Source: Spirochaetes bacterium ADurb.Bin110
Lineage (GTDB): Bacteria > Spirochaetota > Spirochaetia > Treponematales > Rectinemataceae
DNA: 7,231 nt
Reading direction: 5' to 3'
Assembly: GCA_002070755.1 (NCBI GenBank)
Contig: MWDY01000139.1
Location: 1-7,231, forward strand
In this document: piece after piece, positions 1 through 5,963 of the stretch
Position numbering within the stretch: the stretch's first letter is position 1
Layout: each line of letters begins with the position of its first letter
Notes under the pieces: generated by a model
What the model saw: only the letters and a program-made list of their open reading frames with translations
Database searches by the model: none
Told to the model about the DNA's origin: nothing
Translations under genes and position numbers: made by a program

Positions 1-1036
1 GGCCAGATATATCTGCCGCGACTTGGTCGGAACCGCCACGGTTACCACGCAAATCTAAAATAAGCGAATTCACCCCTGCTGCACAAAATGCATCTAAGGC
101 GTTCACTACTCCATCGGTCACTTCTGTTGGATATATCGCATAGTCGTCAAAGTGGATCACGTGGTAAATTCGCAAATAGCCAACATTTCCCTCCAGGATT
201 CGCCATTCCACATTCTTGCGAAGTTCTTCCATAGTAGGAATTGGCGCGAGATCAAAAAGGCTAAGATCAGCAAAATTATCGCTGTACGCAGTCAATGTAG
301 CTATAGTAGTTTTTGGTGATTCTTTCACTACAGTGTCTTCTTTTTGTGATCGCTCCTCGGCTGTCACTGCAAAGAATTCAATAACCGCCTGCGTACCAAT
401 AGGCGCGCGGGTAAGCGCTTGCAATCGCTCGAGAGCGAGGTCATCCTTTGTTGCCCAATTTTTAAACCAACGCGTATCTGCTCCAACAAGAGCTTTCTGA
501 ATCGGTACGCCATTCCATGCGGCAATGCGCGTTCCCGGACATATACCAGCCAGAGCTGCAGGGCCCTCCGGCTTTACTGCAGCAACCACTATAGACCCAT
601 CATCGAGCTCAGCAAGCCCAAGTCCATAGCTGCCACCAATAAAGCGCTCCTTCAAATCGTCGAACGGGCTTGTTATCTTCACATGGCCGTCGGGAATGCA
701 CTTCAGGTATTCAACCATCGCAATGCGATACGAATTCCGATCCTTTTCAGCCTGCGCCGCCATAATTTTTTGTCCGAAATAAGAGGCCATTGAGTCCCAT
801 GGAATTTGTTTCCAATCGCCAAAAGCATACGTTCGCGATAAAAAATCATGCATGGCAAAAAAGCTTGCTCCCCAACCTAACTCGCTATAATCTCCCTCAT
901 CGGGAAAAGAGAGCTCAGCAATTTCAGCTCCCCGATTCGAATCTGCATTTCCCGATCCTCCACTCTGGGCCAATAGTGGCATTGGGCTTAGCACGGCACA
1001 CAAAATAGCCATAAAGATGAATGAGAGTCGCTTCAT
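1..1036 (-). CDS. S41 family peptidase with PDZ domain, 3' part missing (runs off left edge)
   Basis: 345 codons are visible, reading leftward off the window. Residues 1-23 form a signal peptide: MKR, a hydrophobic run to about 22, then LLAQS as a likely signal peptidase I site, so the enzyme should be exported. Residues about 65-125 match the N-terminal helical part of S41 proteases (DWKQIPWD, then IPDGHV). Residues about 132-185 form a PDZ domain (GSYGLGLAEL, PAALAGICPGTRI, WNGVPI). The protease core begins near 283 (EGNVGYLRI) and includes the family signature LILDLRGNRGGS at 325-336. The catalytic Ser and Lys should lie beyond the edge. AGAGGA stands 5 nt before the ATG. The gene follows the C45-type hydrolase after 63 bp on the same strand, so cotranscription is likely. 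Family members cut C-terminal ends of exported proteins or scavenge peptides; the substrate here is unknown. Confidence 0.9.
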   Translation of the reverse strand, partial: MKRLSFIFMAILCAVLSPMPLLAQSGGSGNADSNRGAEIAELSFPDEGDYSELGWGASFFAMHDFLSRTYAFGDWKQIPWDSMASYFGQKIMAAQAEKDRNSYRIAMVEYLKCIPDGHVKITSPFDDLKERFIGGSYGLGLAELDDGSIVVAAVKPEGPAALAGICPGTRIAAWNGVPIQKALVGADTRWFKNWATKDDLALERLQALTRAPIGTQAVIEFFAVTAEERSQKEDTVVKESPKTTIATLTAYSDNFADLSLFDLAPIPTMEELRKNVEWRILEGNVGYLRIYHVIHFDDYAIYPTEVTDGVVNALDAFCAAGVNSLILDLRGNRGGSDQVAADISG

Positions 1037-1099
1037 ACTATTCCTCTTATATTGCAAAATTGTCTGCTTTTAATCGCTTTTACGAGTGGGCCGAAATAG

Positions 1100-2497
1100 T
1101 TAATCCTTATTTTTCCGAAAGAGCTTATTCAGATCGATATCAGCCCAATCTGAGTATCCATAACTCCGAAAGAGCAATAGCATGTCTTCTGGAATTGCGA
1201 TAAGCTGAAGCACGGTACCGAAGAGCGCCCCTTCTACCACAGGCCCGCCATTCTCGATCGTTCTATCCATCATTGCTTTGACCATATCGAGGCTGATGCC
1301 CTTTTGCCATTCCGGCGACGCAAAGAGTGCGTCCAGACACTTTTGCCGATCATCGTACGCATTGTCCGGAAGCTCGACGATTTTCCCCTTCCATGGCTCG
1401 TACGTAGGGCGGGCAAAGTTATTGAGCGCGTACAAGGCACCATTTTTCTGCTCGATAACATGAGCATCGAAAGTAGGCTTCTCCACAGAGACGGCGCGTT
1501 CACCGCTTGCGGCTTGGATAATGTAGGATGCATCCATTTTTGTCGTCACAATGTTTTGGATCATCTCGTCGAGCGTTTCGCTCGTACGAAGGAAATCAAA
1601 AAGGGAGGCCACCGAAAATACCGCATCTTCATTGATATTTGGGTCTGAAGCCGAACCATTGTTGAGTTCGACAAACACGCCTTTTTCATTTATCCCTGTT
1701 TCGACATATACCTGCCCTAGTGGTCTAACATTCGCAAAGGATAATCCTCCATCAGTAGGATTGAAAACCACGAGCGCCATATAGCGAAGATACGGTTGCA
1801 TCGCTGCTTGGGTCATGTCCCAGTTACGCGCAAAATAGAGCTTCCCGTCGGCTGTACGAGGTCCAGAGACGGCTATTCCCGAACACGAGGCTGTAGCCTT
1901 TGCCGCTTCTATGACCAAGTCTGGCAAAATATAAAAAGAGGCGTCCAGCATTATGTGCTCTTCAAAAGATAAACCCGAAGTCTCAGACATTCCTTCTATA
2001 AGCTGCTTCATTTCTGGCATGTAGGTTTGGAATGTAGCTTGTACGCCTTCGACATGTTCTTGTCCCAAGCCACGGGCTTGCAGATCGGCGATGATCTCCG
2101 CATAGAATTCTTTGAGCTCCCTTGAGAGCAGCGCCCCATATTGTCGACCCATCTCGCGCCAGCTTCCCTTGAGGCTTAATACAGAATAAGAGCCAACCAT
2201 GGTTCGATAGCTTCTTCCTTCATGGAATGATGCTATCGGAATTAGCCCAGGGATTTCTGGGGGCAGTGGATCGACAGAGCCGACAACATCCAGCTTTTCC
2301 GTCGAAGAAGCTATGGTGGGGCGGATTTCTTGAGCCCCAGCACCTGCTGATCCAGCACCTGCCGATGGAGTGAAGATATCTTGTGAAGATAGAGAGCTCA
2401 GCGCAATGAACAACACAATAATTGCTATGATGATCTTTTTGAGAAACCTTGGTCGTGCCTTATTCCATAAAGCCGCCGATTTTTCCAGCTTTCTCAT
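1100..2497 (-). CDS. Exported C45-type Ntn hydrolase (autoproteolytic acyltransferase/amidohydrolase family)
   Basis: 465 residues. A basic N-terminus is followed by a hydrophobic segment (about 21-36) that is either a signal peptide or a membrane anchor, then a Gly/Ala linker (45-55). Residues 104-200 are the family's N-terminal helical region (LKGSWREMGRQYGALL; LSFEEHIMLDASFY). The probable nucleophile is Cys205 in ASCSGIAVSG, followed by TADGKLYFARNWDM (215-228) and GINEKGVFVELNN (268-280), matching the C45/6-aminopenicillanate acyltransferase-like fold. Such enzymes usually mature by cleavage before the Cys, and the preceding residue is usually Gly; here it is Ser204. They cleave or form amide bonds (acyl peptides, N-acyl amines, penicillin-like substrates), and the actual substrate cannot be read from sequence. 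The start is supported by TAAGGAG 6 nt upstream. It heads a likely operon with the S41 protease, so both products would act outside the cytoplasm. Confidence 0.82.
   Translation of the reverse strand: MRKLEKSAALWNKARPRFLKKIIIAIIVLFIALSSLSSQDIFTPSAGAGSAGAGAQEIRPTIASSTEKLDVVGSVDPLPPEIPGLIPIASFHEGRSYRTMVGSYSVLSLKGSWREMGRQYGALLSRELKEFYAEIIADLQARGLGQEHVEGVQATFQTYMPEMKQLIEGMSETSGLSFEEHIMLDASFYILPDLVIEAAKATASCSGIAVSGPRTADGKLYFARNWDMTQAAMQPYLRYMALVVFNPTDGGLSFANVRPLGQVYVETGINEKGVFVELNNGSASDPNINEDAVFSVASLFDFLRTSETLDEMIQNIVTTKMDASYIIQAASGERAVSVEKPTFDAHVIEQKNGALYALNNFARPTYEPWKGKIVELPDNAYDDRQKCLDALFASPEWQKGISLDMVKAMMDRTIENGGPVVEGALFGTVLQLIAIPEDMLLLFRSYGYSDWADIDLNKLFRKNKD
2337..2366 (-). repeat. 15-bp tandem duplication inside the C45-type gene
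   Basis: Two adjacent 15-bp units on the plus strand, CCAGCACCTGCTGAT and CCAGCACCTGCCGAT, differ at one base. In the gene they encode two copies of a five-residue Ala/Gly/Ser motif in the linker between the membrane segment and the folded domain. The unit is a multiple of three, so copy changes would only lengthen the linker. Confidence 0.85.
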
Positions 2498-2503
2498 TGT
2501 TTT

Positions 2504-2539
2504 CTCCTTAGAATACTCCCTAGAATATTCCTTAGAATG
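2504..2539 (-). repeat. Three 12-bp tandem repeats each carrying a Shine-Dalgarno-like core
   Basis: On the plus strand the units are CTCCTTAGAATA, CTCCCTAGAATA and TTCCTTAGAATG. Read on the minus strand each gives TATTCTAAGGAG or a close variant, so the leader of the C45-type gene holds AAGGAA, AGGGAG and AAGGAG spaced 12 nt apart. The copy nearest the gene (2509-2504) is 6 nt from the ATG and is the working ribosome binding site. The other two lie 12 and 24 nt further upstream, too far for direct initiation. Confidence 0.85.
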
Positions 2540-2567
2540 CTCAGCAATTAGAAGGATACATCAAAAA

Positions 2568-2576
2568 ACTATACCA
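2568..2576 (-). promoter_or_regulatory. Candidate extended -10 promoter for the C45-type/S41 pair
   Basis: The minus strand reads TGG then TATAGT, an extended -10 element (TGn plus a hexamer with 5 of 6 consensus bases). No good -35 is seen 16-18 bp upstream, which is tolerated by extended -10 promoters. Transcription would start near 2561 and give a leader of about 64 nt that includes the 12-bp repeats. Confidence 0.4.
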
Positions 2577-2617
2577 TGGCTTTTGCATCAAAGATAGCTT
2601 AGGAATTTGCTGTATAA

Positions 2618-2962
2618 CCGCTCCCTGGCACAGGAGCTATAGAGAATCCGTATAGCTATCAAAACTGCGACGAGGTGCTCTCGGCCCGAGCCGCTCCCGC
2701 GGCATCACCCCAAGCGCCCGCTCAAGCTTCTCAATTTGAGAAAGCATCCACCAGCGCGAGCCATGCCTCGTTCAGCTTTTCTATTGTGTTCGGTGGCTAT
2801 GGGCATTTTGGCTTTGAATTTTTTATGCCGAAGGCCAGCGGTCCACTATCATCGGCGTATTTCATCGAGCTCGGCACGAATGGCATAGGCGCAAAGACCA
2901 ATAGCGGCCAGTCGTATCTCAATGGCTTTTCGATGAGCACTGGCTTAAGGGTATATCTATAG
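2618..2962 (+). pseudogene. Probable C-terminal relic of an outer-membrane beta-barrel protein
   Basis: The frame is open from after a stop at 2615-2617 to a TAG at 2960-2962. The only early start is a GTG at 2675 with no clear ribosome binding site. The last ~65 residues alternate polar and hydrophobic positions and run through SFSIVFGGYGHFGFEFF, SAYFIELGTNGIGAK and end in NGFSMSTGLRVYL, like the closing strands of an outer-membrane barrel. Codons in this part use GGC, CTC, ATC and AAG regularly, as in real genes nearby. The upstream part is low complexity (Ala/Ser/Pro), with no signal peptide, so the front of the gene is missing. The family is not recognised. It could be a fortuitous frame. 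Confidence 0.35.
2620..2657. repeat. Two adjoining inverted repeats
   Basis: GCTCCCTG (2620-2627) pairs with CAGGAGC (2631-2637) with one bulged C. Directly overlapping it, AGCTATA (2635-2641) pairs with TATAGCT (2651-2657) over a 9-nt loop. Neither is followed by a T tract on either strand, so these are not terminators. They could be protein binding sites upstream of the C45-type gene promoter, or remnants. Confidence 0.5.
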
Positions 2963-3048
2963 AGATTATTCGGTCCAATGGGCACCGCGTGCCCTGAAGA
3001 AGGTGATAGTACCATTAGGTAGCATAAAGAACAAAGCATAGCTCCAGT

Positions 3049-3123
3049 TTATCCCTCAAGCCAATTTTCAATATCGAGTGAACCGATATCTGCATAATGC
3101 TTCGTATTACTAGTGACGAGAAT
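3049..3123 (-). pseudogene. C-terminal relic of a VapC-like PIN-domain toxin
   Basis: The minus strand encodes ILVTSNTKHYADIGSLDIE followed by NWLEG and a stop. This is the typical end of VapC-type PIN toxins: LVTxN, then a hydrophobic/aromatic patch, then a Gly-x-x-(I/V)-E-N-W tail; the LVTxN segment is near the last acidic active-site region in the family. The frame is closed by a TAA at 3127-3129, and the other two frames further upstream show no PIN-like sequence, so only the last 24 codons survive. No partner antitoxin was found. Confidence 0.55.
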
Positions 3124-3230
3124 TCTTTATGTCCTGGATTGCGCTTAACAAGTATTTTGTGGTAATGCACAATACAGTTGATGAAAATCATGCACCACAG
3201 AAAAGCAAAATTCTATATTCCAGATGAACA

Positions 3231-3280
3231 CGCGCTTTTGCGTGCCTTTGCGTGCTTTTGTGTGCTTTTGCGTGCCTTTA
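3231..3280. repeat. Five tandem copies of a 10-bp unit
   Basis: The plus-strand units are CGCGCTTTTG, CGTGCCTTTG, CGTGCTTTTG, TGTGCTTTTG and CGTGCCTTTA; the consensus is CGTGCTTTTG. The array ends 2 bp from the stop codon of the AlbA_2 gene (3283), so it forms the start of that gene's 3' untranslated region. The period is close to one helical turn, and no spacers are present. Confidence 0.9.
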
Positions 3281-3282
3281 TT

Positions 3283-4995
3283 TTATGATTGTTTATAAGT
3301 AACAGCTCGACCGCGATCACCTTCTCGCCTCAGCTTTCCTTGTTTTTGAAGTCGAGAAAGAAGGCGATAGGCCTGCGAAGCATTTATCTTACATAATTCG
3401 GCTGCATCGCTACGAGCTATATATCCATTTTTTTCCACATATTGAAGAACCATCTGCTCATGCTGAAGAGGTTCAAAGCGATGTTGTCGAATATAAGCAG
3501 CCTTTTTACCTAGAGAACGATAGACAAATGCTGAAAGATGCCAAGCTCGTCCCTTGTTTTCACCGCGCTCTTCTATCAGTCCAGATTCTACTAATTGATT
3601 GAGTGTAAAGCGAGCCTCTGTCTCTGGCTTTTGAATAAGACGGGCAGCGTTTGTGGTAGTTAGTGAGCCTTCTTGCCACAATTCATTTAGAATCAGCAGC
3701 GCATCAAGGCTCAATGCTCTATTTTGCTGAGATTCATTGACAATAAGTTTGACAAAATCAAGATTCGCTTCTCCGCCATAAAGCACAACAATAACTGTGC
3801 TACTGTTGCTTCTGGCATAGGATGGCGCTGGTCTACCATTGCGAAGCTGTTCGAAAAAGATGGTATCTATGCCACGCCCTGTACGTTCGACAATTCCTGC
3901 TCGCTTAAACGCATCGGCGAGAAGCGGATTCCGTGGCTTGGGTGCGGTAACAAGGAGGTTTTCGAGTCGGACTCCTTCAGGGAATCCTCCTGGATTGCTG
4001 ATTTCGATTCTATTCTCATACCACTGAAAATGTATTGCTCCAAGAATAGAATAATCTCTATGAATCATGGCATTGGCGAATGCCTCACGTAACGCTCTTT
4101 CTGGATAATCTGGTATGCCTATGCGAAGTAAACCCATCATTAGTTCTTTCTCGCGATTCCGAGCTCGGATTCTTGATTCTATTTCTTCTATTGTCCGGAA
4201 AAGTGGCCATCTGAAAAAATCATTTACTTCGACTTCGAGCCCTTGTAGAACCTGAAATGCGACTTCATGAGTTGGAACAAATGTGCGAAGAGCATCTTCC
4301 TTGCCAAATAATAGTAGAGCAGCAAGAGTGAGTTTACATTGCTCGCAATCTTCTTTAATTACACCCAATGCTTTTGCAAGCTCAAGATCAGGAAGATCAA
4401 GCAAGGACTCATCACTTCGCCCTCGGCGCTCTCTTATGCATCGGCGAACCCTTTCAAATTCGAGAGGATCAAGATCATCCCAATGAGCATGTGAAACAAT
4501 ACAGGCAGAAGGATCAATCCTACTACGGTCGGCTTGCAGAGACTGTATAGAGAAGCTATCCATGGGAATACATGATGGTTTTCCATCTCCTCCAATAATA
4601 CGACGTGTAAAAACGCCATCGCTTGTACTAATAATCTGCTCCTGTGGATCAATTTCGATGGCGATAATATCCTTATTATCGATTTGGCATACTGAGATAT
4701 TAGGTGAAATCGAAGGACGAGTCCGAGAGGCGATAAGCGCTGAAAGCTTATTGATATCGGTTATGTTATTGTGCCGCGGGCGAGTTCCTGTTATGCGTCC
4801 ATCATCTTCGACCCCAATGAGAAGCCACCCACTTTTGCTACTCAATCGATTTGCCATGCATACAAGAGCTCCGATTAATTGATGATCACTAAGCGCAGCA
4901 TGTTCCTGACCTTTGAATTCAACATCGATAGTCTCACCACCAGAGATAAGCAGTTGTAGAAAATCCGAGGTTACTTTATGCATTTCTGAGATCAT
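3283..4995 (-). CDS. AlbA_2 / GHKL-type ATPase-like / winged-helix regulator (Schlafen-AlbA_2 family)
   Basis: 570 residues, cytoplasmic. An AlbA_2 (Schlafen-like nucleic-acid-binding) domain covers about 15-145, with the motifs ETIDVEFKGQ (21-30) and WLLIGVEDDGRITG (57-70). A C-terminal ATPase-like domain of the type found in these regulators covers about 295-405: REAFANAMIHRDYS (303-316), RIEISNPGGFPEGV (329-342), and NPLLADAFKRAGI followed by ERTGRGID (356-377). Two winged-helix-like segments follow, about 428-485 and 510-560, the second with DAAELCKINASQAYRLLSRL. The family is usually annotated as putative transcriptional regulator or ATP-binding protein, and its ligand is unknown. Length is normal for the full architecture. 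GGAG lies 11 nt before the ATG, rather far; the Met at codon 5 has no better site. It follows the cytidylate-kinase-like gene by 46 bp on the same strand, which suggests cotranscription. No terminator was seen after it. Confidence 0.85.
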   Translation of the reverse strand: MISEMHKVTSDFLQLLISGGETIDVEFKGQEHAALSDHQLIGALVCMANRLSSKSGWLLIGVEDDGRITGTRPRHNNITDINKLSALIASRTRPSISPNISVCQIDNKDIIAIEIDPQEQIISTSDGVFTRRIIGGDGKPSCIPMDSFSIQSLQADRSRIDPSACIVSHAHWDDLDPLEFERVRRCIRERRGRSDESLLDLPDLELAKALGVIKEDCEQCKLTLAALLLFGKEDALRTFVPTHEVAFQVLQGLEVEVNDFFRWPLFRTIEEIESRIRARNREKELMMGLLRIGIPDYPERALREAFANAMIHRDYSILGAIHFQWYENRIEISNPGGFPEGVRLENLLVTAPKPRNPLLADAFKRAGIVERTGRGIDTIFFEQLRNGRPAPSYARSNSSTVIVVLYGGEANLDFVKLIVNESQQNRALSLDALLILNELWQEGSLTTTNAARLIQKPETEARFTLNQLVESGLIEERGENKGRAWHLSAFVYRSLGKKAAYIRQHRFEPLQHEQMVLQYVEKNGYIARSDAAELCKINASQAYRLLSRLQKQGKLRREGDRGRAVTYKQS

Positions 4996-5018
4996 CTTGG
5001 TTGCTGCTCCATATTATG

Positions 5019-5030
5019 AGATTTAAATCT
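5019..5030. promoter_or_regulatory. Perfect 12-bp palindrome upstream of the AlbA_2 gene
   Basis: AGATTTAAATCT is its own reverse complement and sits in the 46-bp gap, 24 bp before the AlbA_2 gene start. On the minus strand it is followed by CATAAT, which resembles a -10 box, but no -35 is evident. A homodimeric DNA-binding protein, possibly the AlbA_2 winged-helix protein itself, could bind here. The AT-rich composition makes chance occurrence possible. Confidence 0.35.
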
Positions 5031-5041
5031 AATCTACCTCT

Positions 5042-5689
5042 TTATTGTCCTTCAATCACCTTGTGGGTTGTTTCGAGCAGAATATCATCGACCGCAATGG
5101 ATGAGGTGCACTCTCCTGGTTCGCATATAGAGCTCATTACCGCTTTGTTGGCTTCGATCACCATAGGAATTGCAGCGCGTGGGGTTATCTTGTAAGTATC
5201 GATGACGAGATCGAAATGTGCCATCGAATCCCATTTGATACCATAGTGAACTTCCAAGAAGGCGGTTCTGATCCTGTCTGCTTCAATGACAGCATTCTCC
5301 GCGGCACGCTGATCTGAAATATTATACCGCTGCTTATAGGTCGCGACTCGCTGCGGAAATGGCGCCTTGATGCGTACATTGAGCACATCGCGATAGGAAG
5401 CGAGCACCTTGAAAGCGCCTCGGCCCACAATCACCACATCGCCAAGTTTTGCAAGCGCCATAATGACACGATCGAACATGACGACAATTTGATGCGTCCG
5501 CTCATCGAAGCGAGTCCAAAAATTGGGAATGCTATCGTAGGCTTCCTTGACATCGACAAAACCATATTGCAGCAGTACTTGTTCGATTGTCTCTTTTGTA
5601 GCAAATCGATAACCAAGCTTCTGTGCAACCGACTGCGCAATCTGAGTTCCCCCTGAGCAAGGTTCTCTCGAAAAAGTGATCACACTCAC
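5042..5689 (-). CDS. Cytidylate kinase-like family protein
   Basis: 215 residues, the usual size of this family, with no signal peptide. The N-terminus ITFSREPCSGGTQIAQSVAQ (4-23) is the family's nucleotide-binding loop, which normally reads SR-x-x-G-S-G-G; here Cys11 stands where Gly is usual. GDVVIVGRGAF (83-93) and HFDLVIDTYKI (158-168) are the other conserved blocks. An Arg-rich lid-like segment is at about 103-142. The fold is that of small nucleotide kinases, but members of this branch have no firmly assigned substrate, so phosphorylation of CMP is not certain. The GTG start at 5689 is chosen because AGGAGG lies exactly 6 nt upstream; a second GTG two codons later is possible. It is divergent from the WYL regulator gene and precedes the AlbA_2 gene. 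Confidence 0.85.
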   Translation of the reverse strand: MSVITFSREPCSGGTQIAQSVAQKLGYRFATKETIEQVLLQYGFVDVKEAYDSIPNFWTRFDERTHQIVVMFDRVIMALAKLGDVVIVGRGAFKVLASYRDVLNVRIKAPFPQRVATYKQRYNISDQRAAENAVIEADRIRTAFLEVHYGIKWDSMAHFDLVIDTYKITPRAAIPMVIEANKAVMSSICEPGECTSSIAVDDILLETTHKVIEGQ

Positions 5690-5729
5690 AGCGTGCCTCC
5701 TGCGTTATCTAATTCTTCTCTCTACATAA

Positions 5730-5758
5730 AGTATTGGCCAAAAGACAGGTGGAGTCAA
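5730..5758 (-). promoter_or_regulatory. Promoter of the cytidylate kinase-like gene
   Basis: On the minus strand TTGACT (5758-5753, 5 of 6 consensus) is followed after exactly 17 bp by AATACT (5735-5730, 4 of 6). Transcription would start near 5723, giving a leader of about 34 nt with AGGAGG before the GTG start. It likely drives the AlbA_2 gene as well. Confidence 0.6.
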
Positions 5759-5761
5759 GGA

Positions 5762-5787
5762 AAAGAAATCCTCCAAAGGAATCCGCC
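5762..5787. repeat. 13-bp tandem direct repeat between divergent promoters
   Basis: AAAGAAATCCTCC (5762-5774) and AAAGGAATCCGCC (5775-5787) are adjacent and match at 11 of 13 positions. They lie just upstream of the minus-strand promoter's -35 (5753-5758) and just before the expected -35 position of the plus-strand candidate, a fitting place for a regulator of both directions, perhaps the WYL protein. Confidence 0.5.
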
Positions 5788-5811
5788 AATATAAAAGCAC
5801 CTTAAAGCGAT

Positions 5812-5817
5812 TATAAT
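5812..5817 (+). promoter_or_regulatory. Candidate -10 box for the WYL regulator gene
   Basis: A perfect TATAAT lies 82 bp before the start codon. No recognisable -35 is found 16-18 bp upstream (the region reads AT-rich), so activation may be needed. A second TATAAT occurs at 5862-5867, also without a correctly spaced -35. Confidence 0.4.
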
Positions 5818-5832
5818 GTCGATAATTATTTT

Positions 5833-5853
5833 GAGGGACTCTTGGTGTCCCTC
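5833..5853 (+). promoter_or_regulatory. Inverted repeat in the leader of the WYL gene
   Basis: GAGGGAC (5833-5839) and GTCCCTC (5847-5853) pair perfectly over a 7-nt loop. The element lies between the two TATAAT boxes. No T tract follows on either strand, so it is not an intrinsic terminator. It may be an operator or an RNA hairpin in the leader. Confidence 0.5.
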
Positions 5854-5886
5854 TCAAGGAGTATAATCAAAAATAAAAAATTGCAG

Positions 5887-5963
5887 GTGGAGGCCTCCAT
5901 GAGCCAAACCGAAAGAATTTTCTACATCGATCGCATCATAAGGGAACATGGAGGCGTCTCCAC
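5887..5963 (+). promoter_or_regulatory. Possible RNA hairpin covering the WYL gene's ribosome binding site and start codon
   Basis: GCCTCCATG (5893-5901, including the ATG) is perfectly complementary to CATGGAGGC (5947-5955) inside codons 17-19, and GTGGAG (5887-5892, with the Shine-Dalgarno core) to CTCCAC (5958-5963). This makes 15 base pairs with a 2-nt bulge and a loop of 45 nt. If formed in the mRNA it would hide both the ribosome binding site and the start codon. Confidence 0.4.

Larger units (their letters stand above)
2498..3282. other. 785-bp gap without an intact gene
   Basis: The stretch between the C45-type gene and the AlbA_2 gene holds no convincing complete gene. It contains the leader and promoter of the C45-type gene at its left end, a palindrome cluster (2620-2657), a probable beta-barrel relic (2618-2962), a 6-bp hairpin GGGCAC/GTGCCC with a 3-nt loop (2980-2994), a VapC-like relic (3049-3123), an imperfect inverted repeat TGTGGT/ACCACA (3158-3199) and a decamer tandem repeat (3231-3280). 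The mixture of fragments on both strands suggests decayed accessory DNA. No transposase or terminal inverted repeat was recognised. Confidence 0.7.

Noticed and set aside
216..1203. Several plus-strand frames opposite the S41 and C45-type genes
   Set aside because: They are antisense shadows; the minus strand carries continuous family motifs over the same bases.
2980..2994. GGGCAC/GTGCCC hairpin as terminator of the barrel relic
   Set aside because: No T tract follows on either strand.
2797..3039. 80-codon minus-strand frame opposite the barrel relic
   Set aside because: No ribosome binding site, no recognisable domain, unusual Pro/Met-rich composition; the opposite strand has better codon use.
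3015..3191. 58-codon minus-strand frame starting MIFINCIVHYHK
   Set aside because: It overlaps the VapC-like relic in another frame, and it has no known motif and no clear ribosome binding site.
3231..3280. Decamer array considered as a CRISPR array
   Set aside because: The units are only 10 bp and directly adjacent, with no spacers.
5842..5898. TTG start giving a WYL protein 19 residues longer
   Set aside because: GAGGG does precede it, but the added residues are unlike the family, the stretch includes the leader hairpin, and the ATG at 5899 has GGAGG at good spacing right at the conserved N-terminus.
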